DNA of 64,000 nt from Asparagopsis taxiformis. Its lineage: Eukaryota > Rhodophyta > Florideophyceae > Bonnemaisoniales > Bonnemaisoniaceae. Made by a program: the position numbers and the translations under genes. The notes beneath the pieces were generated by a model. The model did not search any database. It was given only the letters and a program-made list of their open reading frames with translations, and was not told the origin of the DNA. Where the stretch lies: positions 19,757 through 83,756 of the forward strand of contig JALQPE010002323.1 in NCBI GenBank assembly GCA_030407315.1, given 5' to 3'. Each line of letters begins with the position of its first letter. Positions within the stretch are counted from its first letter, which is position 1. Below are positions 24,440 through 36,305 of the stretch, one piece after another.

Positions 24440-24499
24440 GTTGATACAAAGTAAAAATGCGAATCAAAATTCTTTGTCGAGCGAAAGAAAAGTAGGGGG

Positions 24500-24899
24500 T
24501 GTCATTCTTTACAGACTTTCTACTGTAAGTATTCGCTACGAAAAATATTCTGATCAAATAATTAGCTAGAAATTAAATTTGGTTTATTAGATCTACCACC
24601 ACCACCGCCGCCCAAAATTAGCTTTACCCCTGGCGAAGGAAAATTCCTCGCCAGTTGGTGGGTATATAAACAGCGATACCAAACCGGTTCCTGGAAATTC
24701 CATCCCATCACCGAACAATCACCCCACCCCTTAAGCGTCAATAAAGCACTTCCCTTGGCAATCCTCCGTCCTGCTCGTGCCCCGGTCGCGTTTCACAGCC
24801 ACACCCCTCGAGCCCCGCGATCGGTAATTAATCCCCGCTCCCTTCGGGCAACCGCATCCGCCTCTTGAGAAGGCAACCCTATCCTTACACGTGTCAACA
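24500..24899 (+). repeat. 3' LTR of the copia relic
   Basis: It starts TGTCATTC after the polypurine tract AGTAGGGGG and ends GTCAACA. It contains TATATAAACAG near 24662 and AATAAA near 24739, spaced like an LTR promoter and poly(A) signal. A short ACC/GCC microsatellite lies near 24597. Ends are inferred from TG...CA, with no second copy in the window. Confidence 0.65.
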
Positions 24900-27367
24900 T
24901 TTTCTGGAAATCAAAAAATTCTGGAGATTTTACTGGAAACTATTATTTCAGACTGAGTTTCTCTGACAGATGGTGGATCCAAGCATATCAAAAATATTGA
25001 AAAATACTAGAAATGCTTCCGTAAAACGTATGGTCTACTTTTCAAGAGGCATGTCGCAGGACAAAGTTGTGAATGATTGCGTGATATGTTGATTTATGTT
25101 ATCTCATTATACGTTGAACATTGTGAAAGATACGCATCTGAGCAGGGAATTTGGCAATAACGTTGCTTGATTAGAAAGCAAGTCACGCAATCGTTGGACA
25201 GAGATAGCGCTCGAATGTCCACATATGCAGTTTTTGGGATTGCTCATTTGCGCAATACTAAGTCTATACATATTGCTTTTGTCTCGTGCGTATACCACTG
25301 TATGTTACTGTGCCTCACTAAACCGAATTACGTATCGCACTGTACTTCGCAGGTATCAAACAACAAGTTTCTTGTGCCCATTTCTACCTCCTTAATCCAT
25401 GTTAAAAAGCCTCATATGACGCTGCATCTTACTGCTTTATGGTGGGTTCAGCCGCTATATGGAAAGCTGGTGGCAGCAGAACATAGTAGAATGGTTTAAG
25501 GAACATGTTGGTCAGACATCTTTCGCCAGATTTATGGGGTTTGGTATGAAGCTAGCCTGCACACTTTTGCCTCTCCGAATGATAGAAATATAGCAATGGA
25601 ATCTGATGTGTAAATGAGTACTATACCGAGTCGGCCTGTTTCAAATATGCATTTGTCCCAGCGGGAAACAACTGTTCGAAAAAGGCGCTTCAGCGAGAAG
25701 CAGATTGTTCGAAAAAAATGCTGTAAACAAGGAAACCCACGAGTTGTGATGGTTCTTGTTCCCAAGAACGAGTAATAGAGAGATGGTATGGTTGAAACCA
25801 TCATCAGGCATACACCTTTATGCTGCCTGGAATCGAGCCGTGTATTGAAACTTGCCAAAGTTGCTTCAAATTTTATTACTCTTTGGCAAGTTTCACAGCG
25901 GGTATCAAAGGTTTTTCAACTTCAATTACCCGACCGATATCAAACCTCTCACTATGCAAGATATTTTCTTTTAGGTCTGTTTGTAGCTGTATGAGTGTAC
26001 GCGTGAGAAACATGCAAGCATCCGTCTTCCAGCATGCATCTACCTGTTGCAATTCCCGGGCGTTTGTGTTATCCATATAGAGCTTAATTGTTGCAATTTA
26101 TGTAGTGGAATTCCTGGAAGCAAATTCACACCATGGTTACCGCAACACTAATGGCCATAATATTCCGCTTCAAGTGGTAAAATTACAGCCTTCCAATTTC
26201 TTCATTACGCCCACCGTCTTTGAATATATGGCAACAGTTTACTACTTTCAAAGACATGCCGGTCAGCACGCCCTTCCAGCTCATCCACTTTCTCTCTGAT
26301 ATACGATGTCTGGAAGCAAGTGACAGAAGCCAACAACGTTAGGCAGTACTGAAAAATTGAGAAATAATATCCGTCAACTTGACAATTCAGAAAAGCCTGT
26401 TGCACAACTCAACTGAAGGGATAAGTTACAGTACGGAGGGGTGACTTGAATACTTCAACCTGCATGCGGTGAAATAGCTACATCAGCCCTGCACTGCGCG
26501 TCGAATGCATCAATAATGTTATTGGATGGGTATAAATAGAGTTTTGGGAATTACTCCGTTCCTTACACTTCAAAGCTCCCTTCTATGAGCGAACACCGAG
26601 CAAAAGTGTCATCATTATTCACAAACAACAAACATTAGATAGTTTTATCCGCTCTGAAATATTCCTCTACCAATCTTTGAAGACTGATATTTTTCACCCA
26701 CTGCTAATCTCATCCTACTCAGTTTCTGCTATCTGACGCAGTCGCGCGAATCGATGTATTCGCTGTCTGAGCAGCCTTACATATCAGATGCAACGGCACT
26801 ACAGTACTGCTCAGTCCGGTCGGGCCGTTCTCTGTCGTACTTGCGTATATCCAATATAAGAAAGCATCACGCAGCGCTCACATAGACCACGTGTTTGTGT
26901 CCATGTAATATGCACTATCCATCATACCTTCATCCAACAACGTTACATTGATGATCCAACGAATGCGAAGAATCAATACAGACCCTGCGGTGTGAGCATG
27001 TGGTGCCTGGTCACATATCACTGTAAACTGTATCCCTTCATCAGCAACATCTGTTTCATAAACAATGCACAAGAATCACATTGCTGTGTGTTCTCAACAA
27101 CACAAAAACACCATTACAACGTATGCCTTTCTCACTAGCCGCAGAATAGCCAGACAATGGGAAGATAGCAACCATCTCACCGGACCACACCAAACTCAAC
27201 CATATCACCCTGTCAAGGCACTTATGACACGAACACTCTGTATCCGTCTACAGCTACGTCTCGCGATATCATCATCTGTAACACAAGTCCACAAAGCCAA
27301 TTTGTATCACGTAAACAGCAATTCCAATCCTTCCGTAAATTATCTGTTTTCGTACTCAGATCATCGG
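24900..27367. other. no gene recognised
   Basis: About 2.5 kb with only short, uncorrelated frames. It holds the hairpin at 25846-25895 and a lone TATA-like TATAAATA near 26533 with no convincing ORF behind it, possibly a relic promoter. Confidence 0.5.
25846..25895. repeat. perfect hairpin, 15-bp arms, 20-base loop
   Basis: TGAAACTTGCCAAAG at 25846-25860 is the exact reverse complement of 25881-25895. No neighbouring gene explains it. Confidence 0.7.
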
Positions 27368-27375
27368 TATAAAAG
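27368..27375 (+). promoter_or_regulatory. TATA box of the secreted eight-cysteine protein gene 1
   Basis: TATAAAAG lies 80 bases before the ATG at 27448, a normal distance for a RNA polymerase II core promoter with a short leader. The paralogous gene at 33576 has a TATA box at a similar distance. Confidence 0.65.
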
Positions 27376-27447
27376 CGGTCACTTCATTCTCAGTGATCAT
27401 CGAGACTACTTTCGTGTTTCACCCATCCCAACAATAACGCGAACATC

Positions 27448-28107
27448 ATGTCTCGGATCACCCCTCTGATTTTCCTCGTTCTCCTCGCTCTTCCAGCGCT
27501 TGCGCTAGCAACCTCATCCGAAGAGGCGGACTCTCTGGATACGTTTATGCGAAGTTTGACACCAAAAATGATGAAGCAGCTGAAAAAGCTCCGCGCACAT
27601 GAGCATCGTTTGTTGAAGCGACTCCGCTGTTCTCTCCGACGTCGACGCACGATCGTAATGTACACTCGTCTTCGACGTCAAATCCGCAAATGTCTTCGAC
27701 AGAATCAGGACAAGAAGAAGCGATCAGAGCTGAAGGCGCTTTGTAAGAGCAAAACTGAAAACGACGCTCTAATATTGAAAATGAAGGCGAAATGCCGTGT
27801 GTCAGATGAGCCGTACTGGTGCAGAAAGAAGAGTGTGATGCCACTGCTGGCCAAAAAGCAAGAAATTCTGGACGCATGCGTTAAGCTTGGGTTCACAAAA
27901 GGCATTGAGGAGCTTGTGCGTGGCCGCGAGATGGTAGGCAAGTGCAACAGTTTAGATGAAGTGACGAAGAAACTAAGGAATGCGAAGAAATTGAAGTGTG
28001 CAACCGAAAGAAAGAACCGCATGAAATTGAAGGAGGTTCGTAAGAAGATTGATATGATCCTTAAAATGAATGGGCCTCGACCGTCTGCTCATCCAAGGAA
28101 AGTGTAG
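27448..28107 (+). CDS. secreted basic eight-cysteine protein, paralogue 1
   Basis: 219 residues. Residues 1-21 (MSRITPLIFLVLLALPALAL...) form a clear signal peptide with likely cleavage after ALA-T. The mature protein is very rich in Lys and Arg, predicted mostly helical, with Cys at 61, 82, 99, 116, 125, 144, 166 and 184. Spacing is 21, 17, 17, 9, 19, 22, 18. The protein at 32944-33576 has 21, 17, 17, 11, 19, 11, 18, with shared words such as LxALCK/RxK and PLxxKxxI. No known family was recognised. Eight cysteines in an exported protein suggest four disulfides. Extracellular location is supported by the signal peptide; function is unknown. A polycation-binding or defence role would be a guess. 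Confidence 0.82.
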   Translation: MSRITPLIFLVLLALPALALATSSEEADSLDTFMRSLTPKMMKQLKKLRAHEHRLLKRLRCSLRRRRTIVMYTRLRRQIRKCLRQNQDKKKRSELKALCKSKTENDALILKMKAKCRVSDEPYWCRKKSVMPLLAKKQEILDACVKLGFTKGIEELVRGREMVGKCNSLDEVTKKLRNAKKLKCATERKNRMKLKEVRKKIDMILKMNGPRPSAHPRKV

Positions 28108-31100
28108 AACGCTCAGAGATGATTTTCATGAGCTCTAGTTTCTAGTGTGGTGCGATGTGATATTTTGATGTTGTAGTTTTCGTTGGTGTAACTGTTTGCC
28201 CAGAGGTGTGTCTCCAAAACTCCGTACTTGATGGCTGGGCTGTTTCGTGGATCGATTATGGAGCCATTAAAGTCGGTGTGACGGCAGTATACTCTCGTTG
28301 CAACTATTCGGTGAGATTAATAATAATCGGCTTTGTTCATTCATTTTTGTGTAGAAGTGTTGGAATCTCGTTACAAAGTGACACAAAAGCATAGCAGATT
28401 GGCAGATCTAGGCTCGACTTTGCAATTGTGCATGAACGCACTGAGCAGGTATCTGTTCAGGGAAGCTTTCTGCACATGGTAAGCATCAAAGCTATATCCT
28501 GATGGGCTGACAGTGATAGTCAGGGATGAGAACAGCGTCGGATTAGCCGAATACAGCACAGCGTCTTTTAGAAAACTGTAAACAACTTGCACGGCGCATC
28601 GTCCCTGCTCATCCGTTACCTTTCTAAAATTCTCGATTTCGAGTTCCCGCAACGACAACTCAAGCCGTACAACTCGTCTAGCGTGGCGATATTTCGTCGC
28701 ATTACAGTTGCTCAAATTCCAAAGTGTAAGCATTGTGTAAGTAATATCCTGGAGGTTCATTCACTCGCTATTCTACCGTCCATTCCTTTCGACGAGCATC
28801 TACTACCAACAATCTCTGCGCCAGTGGCTTGACGATGCTCCCACAGTCGTTGCAAGCCCCCCGCCATTCTTGCAGTCTTGAGACAGACCTGCAGTGTACG
28901 ATTTATGCTGTAAATTCCCAGTCTCTCATCGCTCTGCTTTCCCACGAACTCCAGGTGCGGCTTTTGCACCCATTATTCAATTTCCCCCCAAGCACATTTC
29001 TAACAACCAAGCAGATCCCGTCAGCATATACCACATATTGATCGTTGCATTTGATATTTGTGTTCACGGCTGACCGGCCGCCGTGTCCCGTTTACGACGT
29101 TACCACATTTTTCACATTCGAGACTAATGCCACGCCAACAGTTCAAATTTCTGAAGTGGTCTCTTATTGCAACTTTATGTTCTCCTATTCAGCTTTTGCG
29201 AAGTGTAGCGGTGGGGGTACCATGTCGCAGTTCCATTTGGTTTGAAATGGCTAGATATATTTTGTACATGCTTCGATTCACCCAGAGTCCAATCGATGGC
29301 ATCAAGATTCTTGAAAGATTCAACATTGTACCATGTAGTGCAATCGGACAGAGAAAATGTATGACATGCTACAACCACAACTGCTCTAAGCGTTGAGCCA
29401 GCGGTACAACAATTTATGCTATTTGCGAATCCAAAGGTAATTTGTCTGACTTTTGTTCTATCCGAACCATGTCGGCCGAATTAGCCTTATTTCTACTTGC
29501 TCAGTCGTGTCCCTCGTCTCTGCCAAATTTCGGTGCATGCATTACTGCAGTGAGCTGGAAAACTCGCACAGTATAGTCCAGCAGTTGATATTGACTTCGA
29601 AGTTTATACCCGTCTTCTAGATTCTGAAATTCTTGCCTCATTCACATAATATTCATAATATTATTACGCGCTGGTGCTGCCATTACAGGGCACAACATAG
29701 ATGCTCACATCTGCTTGACTTGCAACAAGACTGCTGGCGCAAATACAAAATCGACTCCAGGGCCCTAGTTTGATGCAACCCTGGGAAAATTAGACTACAC
29801 TTTTTCCTGTATTCAAGTTGGCTGTGTCTGCACCAGTTATTTTGAAATACGTCACATAGCTCTGACTATAGTACAGGTAAAGCCGATGTGTCATTGCACC
29901 ATTCAGCAGTTCGACCACTTGATAGCTCAGAGTGCAAGCTCATGTCAATGTTCCCGTCGGAAGAGTAATTAACTAGAGGATGTTGGAACTTACTCCACGT
30001 CTCTAATGTCGGTAGTCATGCAATAACTCTGATCTAAGGTTGTTGTGCAGCTCCTCTAGTTCTCTCATCGAATTATTGAATCCTTACGTACAACACATTG
30101 CAATCCCCTTGAGAACATTGGGCGTCATAAATCTGCTGAAAGAATTCAACTCCGTTTGCTTGAGTTCCTTGTGGTATATTTTCAGTGACCACGACTGCCC
30201 AGCGAACTCCATGATGGAAGTGACAGAAAGGGTTGAGGAAGAAACGGTCCCCAGAGTGAAAGATGATCAGCGTCCTTCAACTTGATATCTCAGAGCCTTT
30301 AATTATGCTATACTCATGGTATGCCGCAAGTCTATGATCAGCTGTTTATGTGTTTTGGACTTGTTTGGATGCAGTAGAAGAGGTCTGAAAACAGACAAGC
30401 GATTTGGTCTAATCCTGCTAATTGAGTTTCATTTTGTCTGCTCACATAATGACATGCGCTTGGGTTCGGTGATCATAAAGTCATATGAACTGTATATTGC
30501 TGTTCCGAATTGAGTGTCCACAGCAGCGACGCAGCAATCACTTTGGCACCGCCATTGGAACATATTTAATTTATCGTTCGAGATCGGACGGCAAAAGCCG
30601 TTTCCAACCTGGGTTCCCATCAGCGTGCTGGAGCTGTGCTGCACAACCATCAAAATTGCATACACCTCGATTCCAGTACTTAATTTTCGTCGAAAATTCA
30701 CATGGTGCTGCCAGTTCCGATTTTTTTGAGATTCCTCGGCGTGCAACTTGGATTTGGCCAACTCGGTTTCATCTTGACGTAGCTTATACCACATGACGAC
30801 CAGTTGAACCTACCCTTTCATGTCATTCCATTCGCTTCTCACCGAAGCCATACGCTGTGAAGAGGTCTTCCAGCGGGATACTGCGGAAGAATTGCATGTT
30901 CCCAGTCCTAATGACCCTCAAGCTTTCCAAATGTTACTGGGCTCATGGTAAACCGACCCCTACCCCCGAGCATATTGGGAACAGAATTTCAGCATACTGA
31001 TTGGAAGCAACTAAAAAAACCTCGTAGCAAAATAATGGTATTGCGACATCGATGACCTTCTGGTTTGGAAGCCTACGTTGCGATTCGACGTTGGGGGACC

Positions 31101-32943
31101 AACAATTTTGCGCGATGAAATCCGGGAATACGATCAGTTTTCTCGGCAAAGAAACACTCTGCAACTGTGGAACGCACTCTAGGATTACGGTTCTCTGCTG
31201 TTTGCTTGTGATTGCAGCTAATGCGCCATTTTCGACACCTAAGAGTAATGCCGTGCATACAGCATGTTATTCCGATTCGGCGAGGGAGTTGTGCGTGGAA
31301 GTCCAGCATACAATTTTCATGTTTTTCGCCAATGCTCAACAGGGCCGTAGAATTCCACAACGTGCAGGCAATCTACCTCTTGTCCCAGAAGCACGTCAAG
31401 TCCTGAAATGATCGATCTACCGCAAATATGAACATGTTATCTCTATCAAGATAGGCCTACAAAGGCATTGCACTGCCAGTGAGATGTTTCTCGATACTTG
31501 AACTCGAGTTCTGCAGCCAATGCACTCATCCAACCAATTTATTTCATGTGGAGTCGAGAGAGATTAGAGCGAGAGCTACCCAAGTGTTATGTCCTGAGAC
31601 TGATTAACCTCGCTGCAAATCGCCACTATGCAAACGGGCGAACAGGAGTGCCGACAAAATTGATGGCCACACCTGTTTCAGAGCTATGACGAGGGCTGTG
31701 TCCATTAGAAATACTCGTTCATTCACACGATTGAGCTGTCAACGGAGCGGCATTCAATATTTTGCATATTATCTGTTTCTTTCCCATTCTATTGGATCAT
31801 GGAACCAATGTCAAGTTCTTCCAGGCGGATTAACATTTGAGCACGCTCACTGCAGACCTGTTGGAAGATCCTGATAGCCGTCCTCGCGAGAATCATCATA
31901 CAAGGGCTTGTGATTTATGCTATGATGTGGTGGCTATGAGAGTAAATATAGAGTCGATGAGCTGGAAATGGCATCCTTTCTGTACAGTGGCGATTTCGGC
32001 AATATCGTCAATACTGCCAGAGCTGCAAATTTACTCGATGCAGTGACGCGAGAATAAGGCACACAAAGAGACTGGAATAGCGCGGAAATACCAAAAGATA
32101 GTCGCCAGCATTGGTTCACATTGTCGACGTGAATTTGAGGATTGACTGTCAACGGACGACCTAACGTTGTTATCCAATCATGTCGAGTTTGAAATGAAGA
32201 CTTTGGTTGAAGATTATGTCATATATGTTTTAGAGGCACACCATTTGAGGTTATGGCTGCGGATGATTGGAGGCTTTGTGCTGCGTGTGGTGAAATCAGA
32301 AGGAGAACATACTGTGTGTTCCTGTCAGGTAGCCGGAGTTACAACTGCCTTTACATTTGTGCACGGCGCTGGCCGGCAACATATCTTTTTATTACGATTC
32401 CGTTTTGGCTGAAGTGTATCTATGAGTACAGCCGTTAGGAAGCAGTTCAGTTTCTCCAAATAGTATTGCTGACAGTTTGTGGGTAACATAAGTTTATCAC
32501 TGACGAGCATCTTCCCGAACCTCTTCCATCCAGCGATGGCAGCTCTACGGTGAGATGTTGAGATTTGCATTTTTTTATTGGCCATTGACTTACAATACAG
32601 TACCGTTCCAGTTGTACCACGCCTCAATAACAGGCACAGTACTGCAAAAAGCGGGCCTGTCCGGTTGGCAAGAGGGCTGATTTGTAGAACTGCAGCGTAC
32701 TGGAACGTGTTCAACTTCTAGATCTACGCAAAGAGCACTCATCTCTGCAAAAAAAGTTGAATCATTTATGTCTTCCAAGTACGATTGCTCATTCATAAGT
32801 CAATTAAGTCTAAGCACAAACCATTCACAAGCGCATAGTGCACGAGCTACAAGTGCAGGATGGCATACGATCATCCGCAAAGATTAAAACCGTTATGACG
32901 TTTTGTCGTTCAGCACTAATGTCGAATTCAGAGTTCTACTCAA
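28108..32943. other. 4.8 kb without a recognised gene between two convergent paralogues
   Basis: Many short frames on both strands, none above about 130 codons and none with recognisable motifs, codon bias or neighbouring homology. No LTR, TIR or tandem array was noticed. Confidence 0.5.
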
Positions 32944-33576
32944 CTAATATACCATATGCGTCGGCGCGTTGGAAGGATTGACTCCAAGAAGTTGTTGAAT
33001 CCTCCTAATCCTCATAATAATGAGATCAAGCCTTGCTTGAGTCTTTGTCATGTCACGAACGGGAGGACATTGAATTGCGTTTGCGGCCGCTAGGGAGCGT
33101 TTCAGTTCGAAAATACTTCTGCAACGAGAAGGTCTTTTCTCATTAACCATCCTGCAAGCACGTCCAATGACAACAATTTTCTTTTTGAGTGGAAGAACAA
33201 ACTCAGTAAAGCAGGCATCTTTCTGGTGATGAGGAAGCGCATTACATTTCTTGGTAGCAGCAGCACCAGCTTTAAACACTGAACCCTTGGTTCTACAAAG
33301 CGCAACCAACTTGTTGAACTCAACGCGATCTCCAGCCCTTGATCTGCAGCGGGAGGCCTGCTTGAGGGCACCAGATGCAAGATTGATTGCTCTGCGTCTG
33401 TCACGACGACATTTCCTAGCTGCGTCATTTCCTTCCAGTGCTTTCTCCAGTTGCATTTTCTTCGCCTCGAGACGCTGCAGTGCCTGCATCTGTCGCGGTC
33501 TAGACGCTCGGCTTGCCGAAGAGAGGGTGAGCACCATAGTGATGAGGAGTACGGCGGAAAACGATCGCGGAACCAT
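32944..33576 (-). CDS. secreted basic eight-cysteine protein, paralogue 2
   Basis: 210 residues from the ATG at 33576. Signal peptide at residues 1-22 (MVPRSFSAVLLITMVLTLSS). Cysteines at 56, 77, 94, 111, 122, 141, 152 and 170, in nearly the same spacing as paralogue 1; only the fifth (by 2) and seventh (by 11) spacers differ. Shared segments include LVALCRTKG against LKALCKSKT and VLPLKKKIVVIGRAC against VMPLLAKKQEILDAC. Overall sequence identity is low, so the duplication is old or the family evolves fast. The gene points toward paralogue 1 (convergent). The intact frame, signal peptide and TATA box support a working gene. Confidence 0.82.
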   Translation of the reverse strand: MVPRSFSAVLLITMVLTLSSASRASRPRQMQALQRLEAKKMQLEKALEGNDAARKCRRDRRRAINLASGALKQASRCRSRAGDRVEFNKLVALCRTKGSVFKAGAAATKKCNALPHHQKDACFTEFVLPLKKKIVVIGRACRMVNEKRPSRCRSIFELKRSLAAANAIQCPPVRDMTKTQARLDLIIMRIRRIQQLLGVNPSNAPTHMVY

Positions 33577-33663
33577 TGCTAACGATATGATTATGAATGA
33601 GGGTGAGATGAGTGATGATGAGGTTGTGGAGAGAAGTCTGGACGACGTACGGGTTTAAACATG

Positions 33664-33671
33664 CTTATATA
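33664..33671 (-). promoter_or_regulatory. TATA box of the secreted eight-cysteine protein gene 2
   Basis: On the minus strand CCTATATAAGC gives a TATATAAG box about 90 bases before the ATG at 33576, as in paralogue 1. Confidence 0.6.
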
Positions 33672-33679
33672 GGTGAGTT

Positions 33680-35639
33680 TAGGAGGAAAAAGGGTGGGAT
33701 GGAGGAGTGGGGTGCGTTGGATGGTAGCCGTCAGGAGAGGATGCAGTAGTACAGTGTTGTTTGAGAACACGATGCAGAAATGGAAGGAATAATATGATTA
33801 CATTGCAGTCGTGGGATGCAGAGATTTGTATGAATTATATGGTCGAGAGGAATGGGAATGGTGGAGATGCGACGCGGCGAACATTGATAGCTCTACGGAA
33901 GCAAAGACTGTAAGGTATCTGTGGCCTAATTTACTTTGCTCGCCTCTCATCAGCAATTTAACTTGTTGGACCTGAGAGCAGTTGCTGTGCTGTGATGTTG
34001 GAGGCACATCAACTTTGAATTTTTGCTCCTTCGCTAATTATATATGTCATTAAGTCCTTATTACTCTGTATGTGCGGTTTAAATTCTCGTTGATGTCCTC
34101 TATTTACTTGATTTTAAGCTGTACGGTGGCGTAATGGAAACGGTTGTAACTTCATACGTATCAACTCGATTCATTCAACACCACACCTCTTCTAGCTCAG
34201 CTACCGAGGCAAGCCCAACCAGTTATTTGTTTTCCTGTCACCGGAAAACAGTCCCTGCCATACTTCTTGTCTTGCTTCAATGATTACAGCTCTCACAGTA
34301 AACAACAGCTCATTTCTACATTACAGATGATGATTTTTTGTCTTCACGCTGGTCCAATGACTTGTATTTGGGCAATTCTGACGTTTTTTACCAGGGTATT
34401 CCATGCCAAACCTACTGTTGGCATCGCCTCTAGTATCAAGTGGAAAGCTGGTTTTCGACGCTTTTCCTTATACTCTGCTTACTAGAATCAATCATCGATT
34501 GAATTCCTGTGCTTCTCGCTTGGCTCGATGTGCCCATACTAGAGAGCTCACTATGTCTCGATATCCTTGTTGATGTATGGATGCGTTTCGTTTCGTGTGT
34601 AGTACTGGGTACAGAAGCTCTCGACGTGAAAGAAATCTTCCACGAGGGATCCAATGGCAATGCCGAGGTTCCGCAGAACTAAGGACGCTCAAAAAAATAT
34701 CTGGATCATCAAATTTCCGTCGTGGCCGTTGTATTGCCTGACTTGAGCTACTCATATTTTTGATACCTGTGCCTAATGCCTGGTATGGCAGGCGTCATCC
34801 CCAAAATTGAAATATTCTGCGGTGAAGTCATATCTACTGAATTGCTGATATAAGACAAATATGTGTGTGTATTCGTAAGCCGAAGAGTCAGGCGTACAAG
34901 TCGTTCCGAAGATACTCGTCAATGTTCCTTTTCTCCTTAAATTGATGAATTCGGTGATTCCCACGTATACTGAGAAAGCTAATATCTATTATTTCAGTCG
35001 ACAACTGTTATCAGATAAGGGCTCAGTGTGATAGATTCCATGAACGTCCACAAATTCCTGTAGAACACATACACAGTTTACCGACACCTCGGCAGTAGAA
35101 GGGTTTTCTCGACGAGTGTTGGATACCTGGGTGTGTATGTGGGGGGGGGGCGGGTGGTTGGATAAATTTACCCCTTGTAGAACGGCTAATCATAGAGCGG
35201 ACTTTATACAGTACGTTCGGCCCTCCAACCATATTGGCTTGCACCGGACTTCTTTTTCAACCAACAGAATTGCTTCAAACATTATTTTGTCGAATATTAT
35301 TGGCTCTTCTTCTTCCCGGGAAATGATGAAAAAACATCGTTGGTGACGTAGGGGTAAACGAATGTATTGGTTCGTCCAGACAGAATTGGAGAAGCCCAGT
35401 CTCCAGCCGAAGCAATTAATGGTCCACCAGTGGGTGCAACCGGAAATCGCCACTCCACTACTTCGCCAGTCTTTGGACCAATCACAACCGCTGAAATTTG
35501 GCGAGTTTCTGCCAAATCTGGTGATATGGGTGGGAGTCTGAAAGGGCGATCCACTTCGCCAGATTTGGTTTCGTACCGTAAACTGTCCCTATACCGTAAG
35601 TTGATAGTACGCCTTGGATGAAATAGGCAACGAGATACC
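33680..35639. other. no gene recognised
   Basis: Short scattered frames only. A G run (about 35141-35151) in GTATGTGGGGGGG is a possible structure-forming tract. The minus frame 35728-35297 contains a protein-like stretch (GEVVEWRFPVAPTGGPLI), but it overlaps a transposase relic on the other strand and was not assigned. Confidence 0.4.
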
Positions 35640-36125
35640 CACCAGTGATTATGTCTCCAAATCCCTTTTGGCAAAAAACGTCTTGCAGAGGTAGTTGCTG
35701 CATGCTCAGCAGCTTTAGCCATAGCCACAGTATCTGGATTGCACTACCCCAAACTCTCTGATGAGTCCAAACCAACTGGAATGGCAATACTAGACGACTC
35801 CGCTTTGGTGACAAATACAAAATCGACTAACGGAAAGATTGTCCGGAGTCGCAAAACGAATGAGGTATCTAACATACCTGAAAGTGCGCCACTTGAGGCT
35901 GTGGATCTCCTACTACAGCGTATTATGCCAAGCGAACGTCAAAGCGCTGAATGGGGCATACGTGACATTAAAGAGTCATTAGCTAGAATAAAAGTTCCAC
36001 TACCTGCGGATTGCACGAAAAGGCTTAGATTATTGACACTATGCTGTCACCTGTTCAACTTCAGAACCAGATATTTCGGTCCTAAACAGATGCGCTCTAC
36101 CTATTCTAATCCACAAAAAGATTAG
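35640..36125 (+). pseudogene. C-terminal relic of a PIF/Harbinger-like (DDE_Tnp_4) transposase
   Basis: The frame reads KRLAEVVAACSAALAIATVS, then GMAILDDSALV, NGKIVRSRK, and a C-terminus PSERQSAEWGIRDIKESLAR / CCHLFNFRTRYFG. From memory, the pattern SERQxAEWG(M/I)R followed by a leucine-rich helix and LHNLRTR-like end is typical of Harbinger-type transposases of protists and plants. The N-terminal two thirds, including the first catalytic Asp, are missing. It ends with TAG at 36123-36125. Confidence 0.6.
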
Positions 36126-36305
36126 TCCATACAGTTGCAATTAATTTTACCGTTCACGTTAGATAGAATCATCCCGGTTTATTCGCGACATTACTCTGAC
36201 AACCCGATTTAGTAAAAAACGAAGCATCGCAGCCATATTCTCCAACATCTGGTTAGTAGGTTGTAGGATTTTTGATATTTACGCTTGTGAAACTACCTTA
36301 TCGTA

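Noticed and set aside
35297..35728. 144-codon minus-strand ORF with protein-like GEVVEWRFPV
   Set aside because: Overlaps the Harbinger-like relic on the other strand and no family could be recognised; left unassigned.
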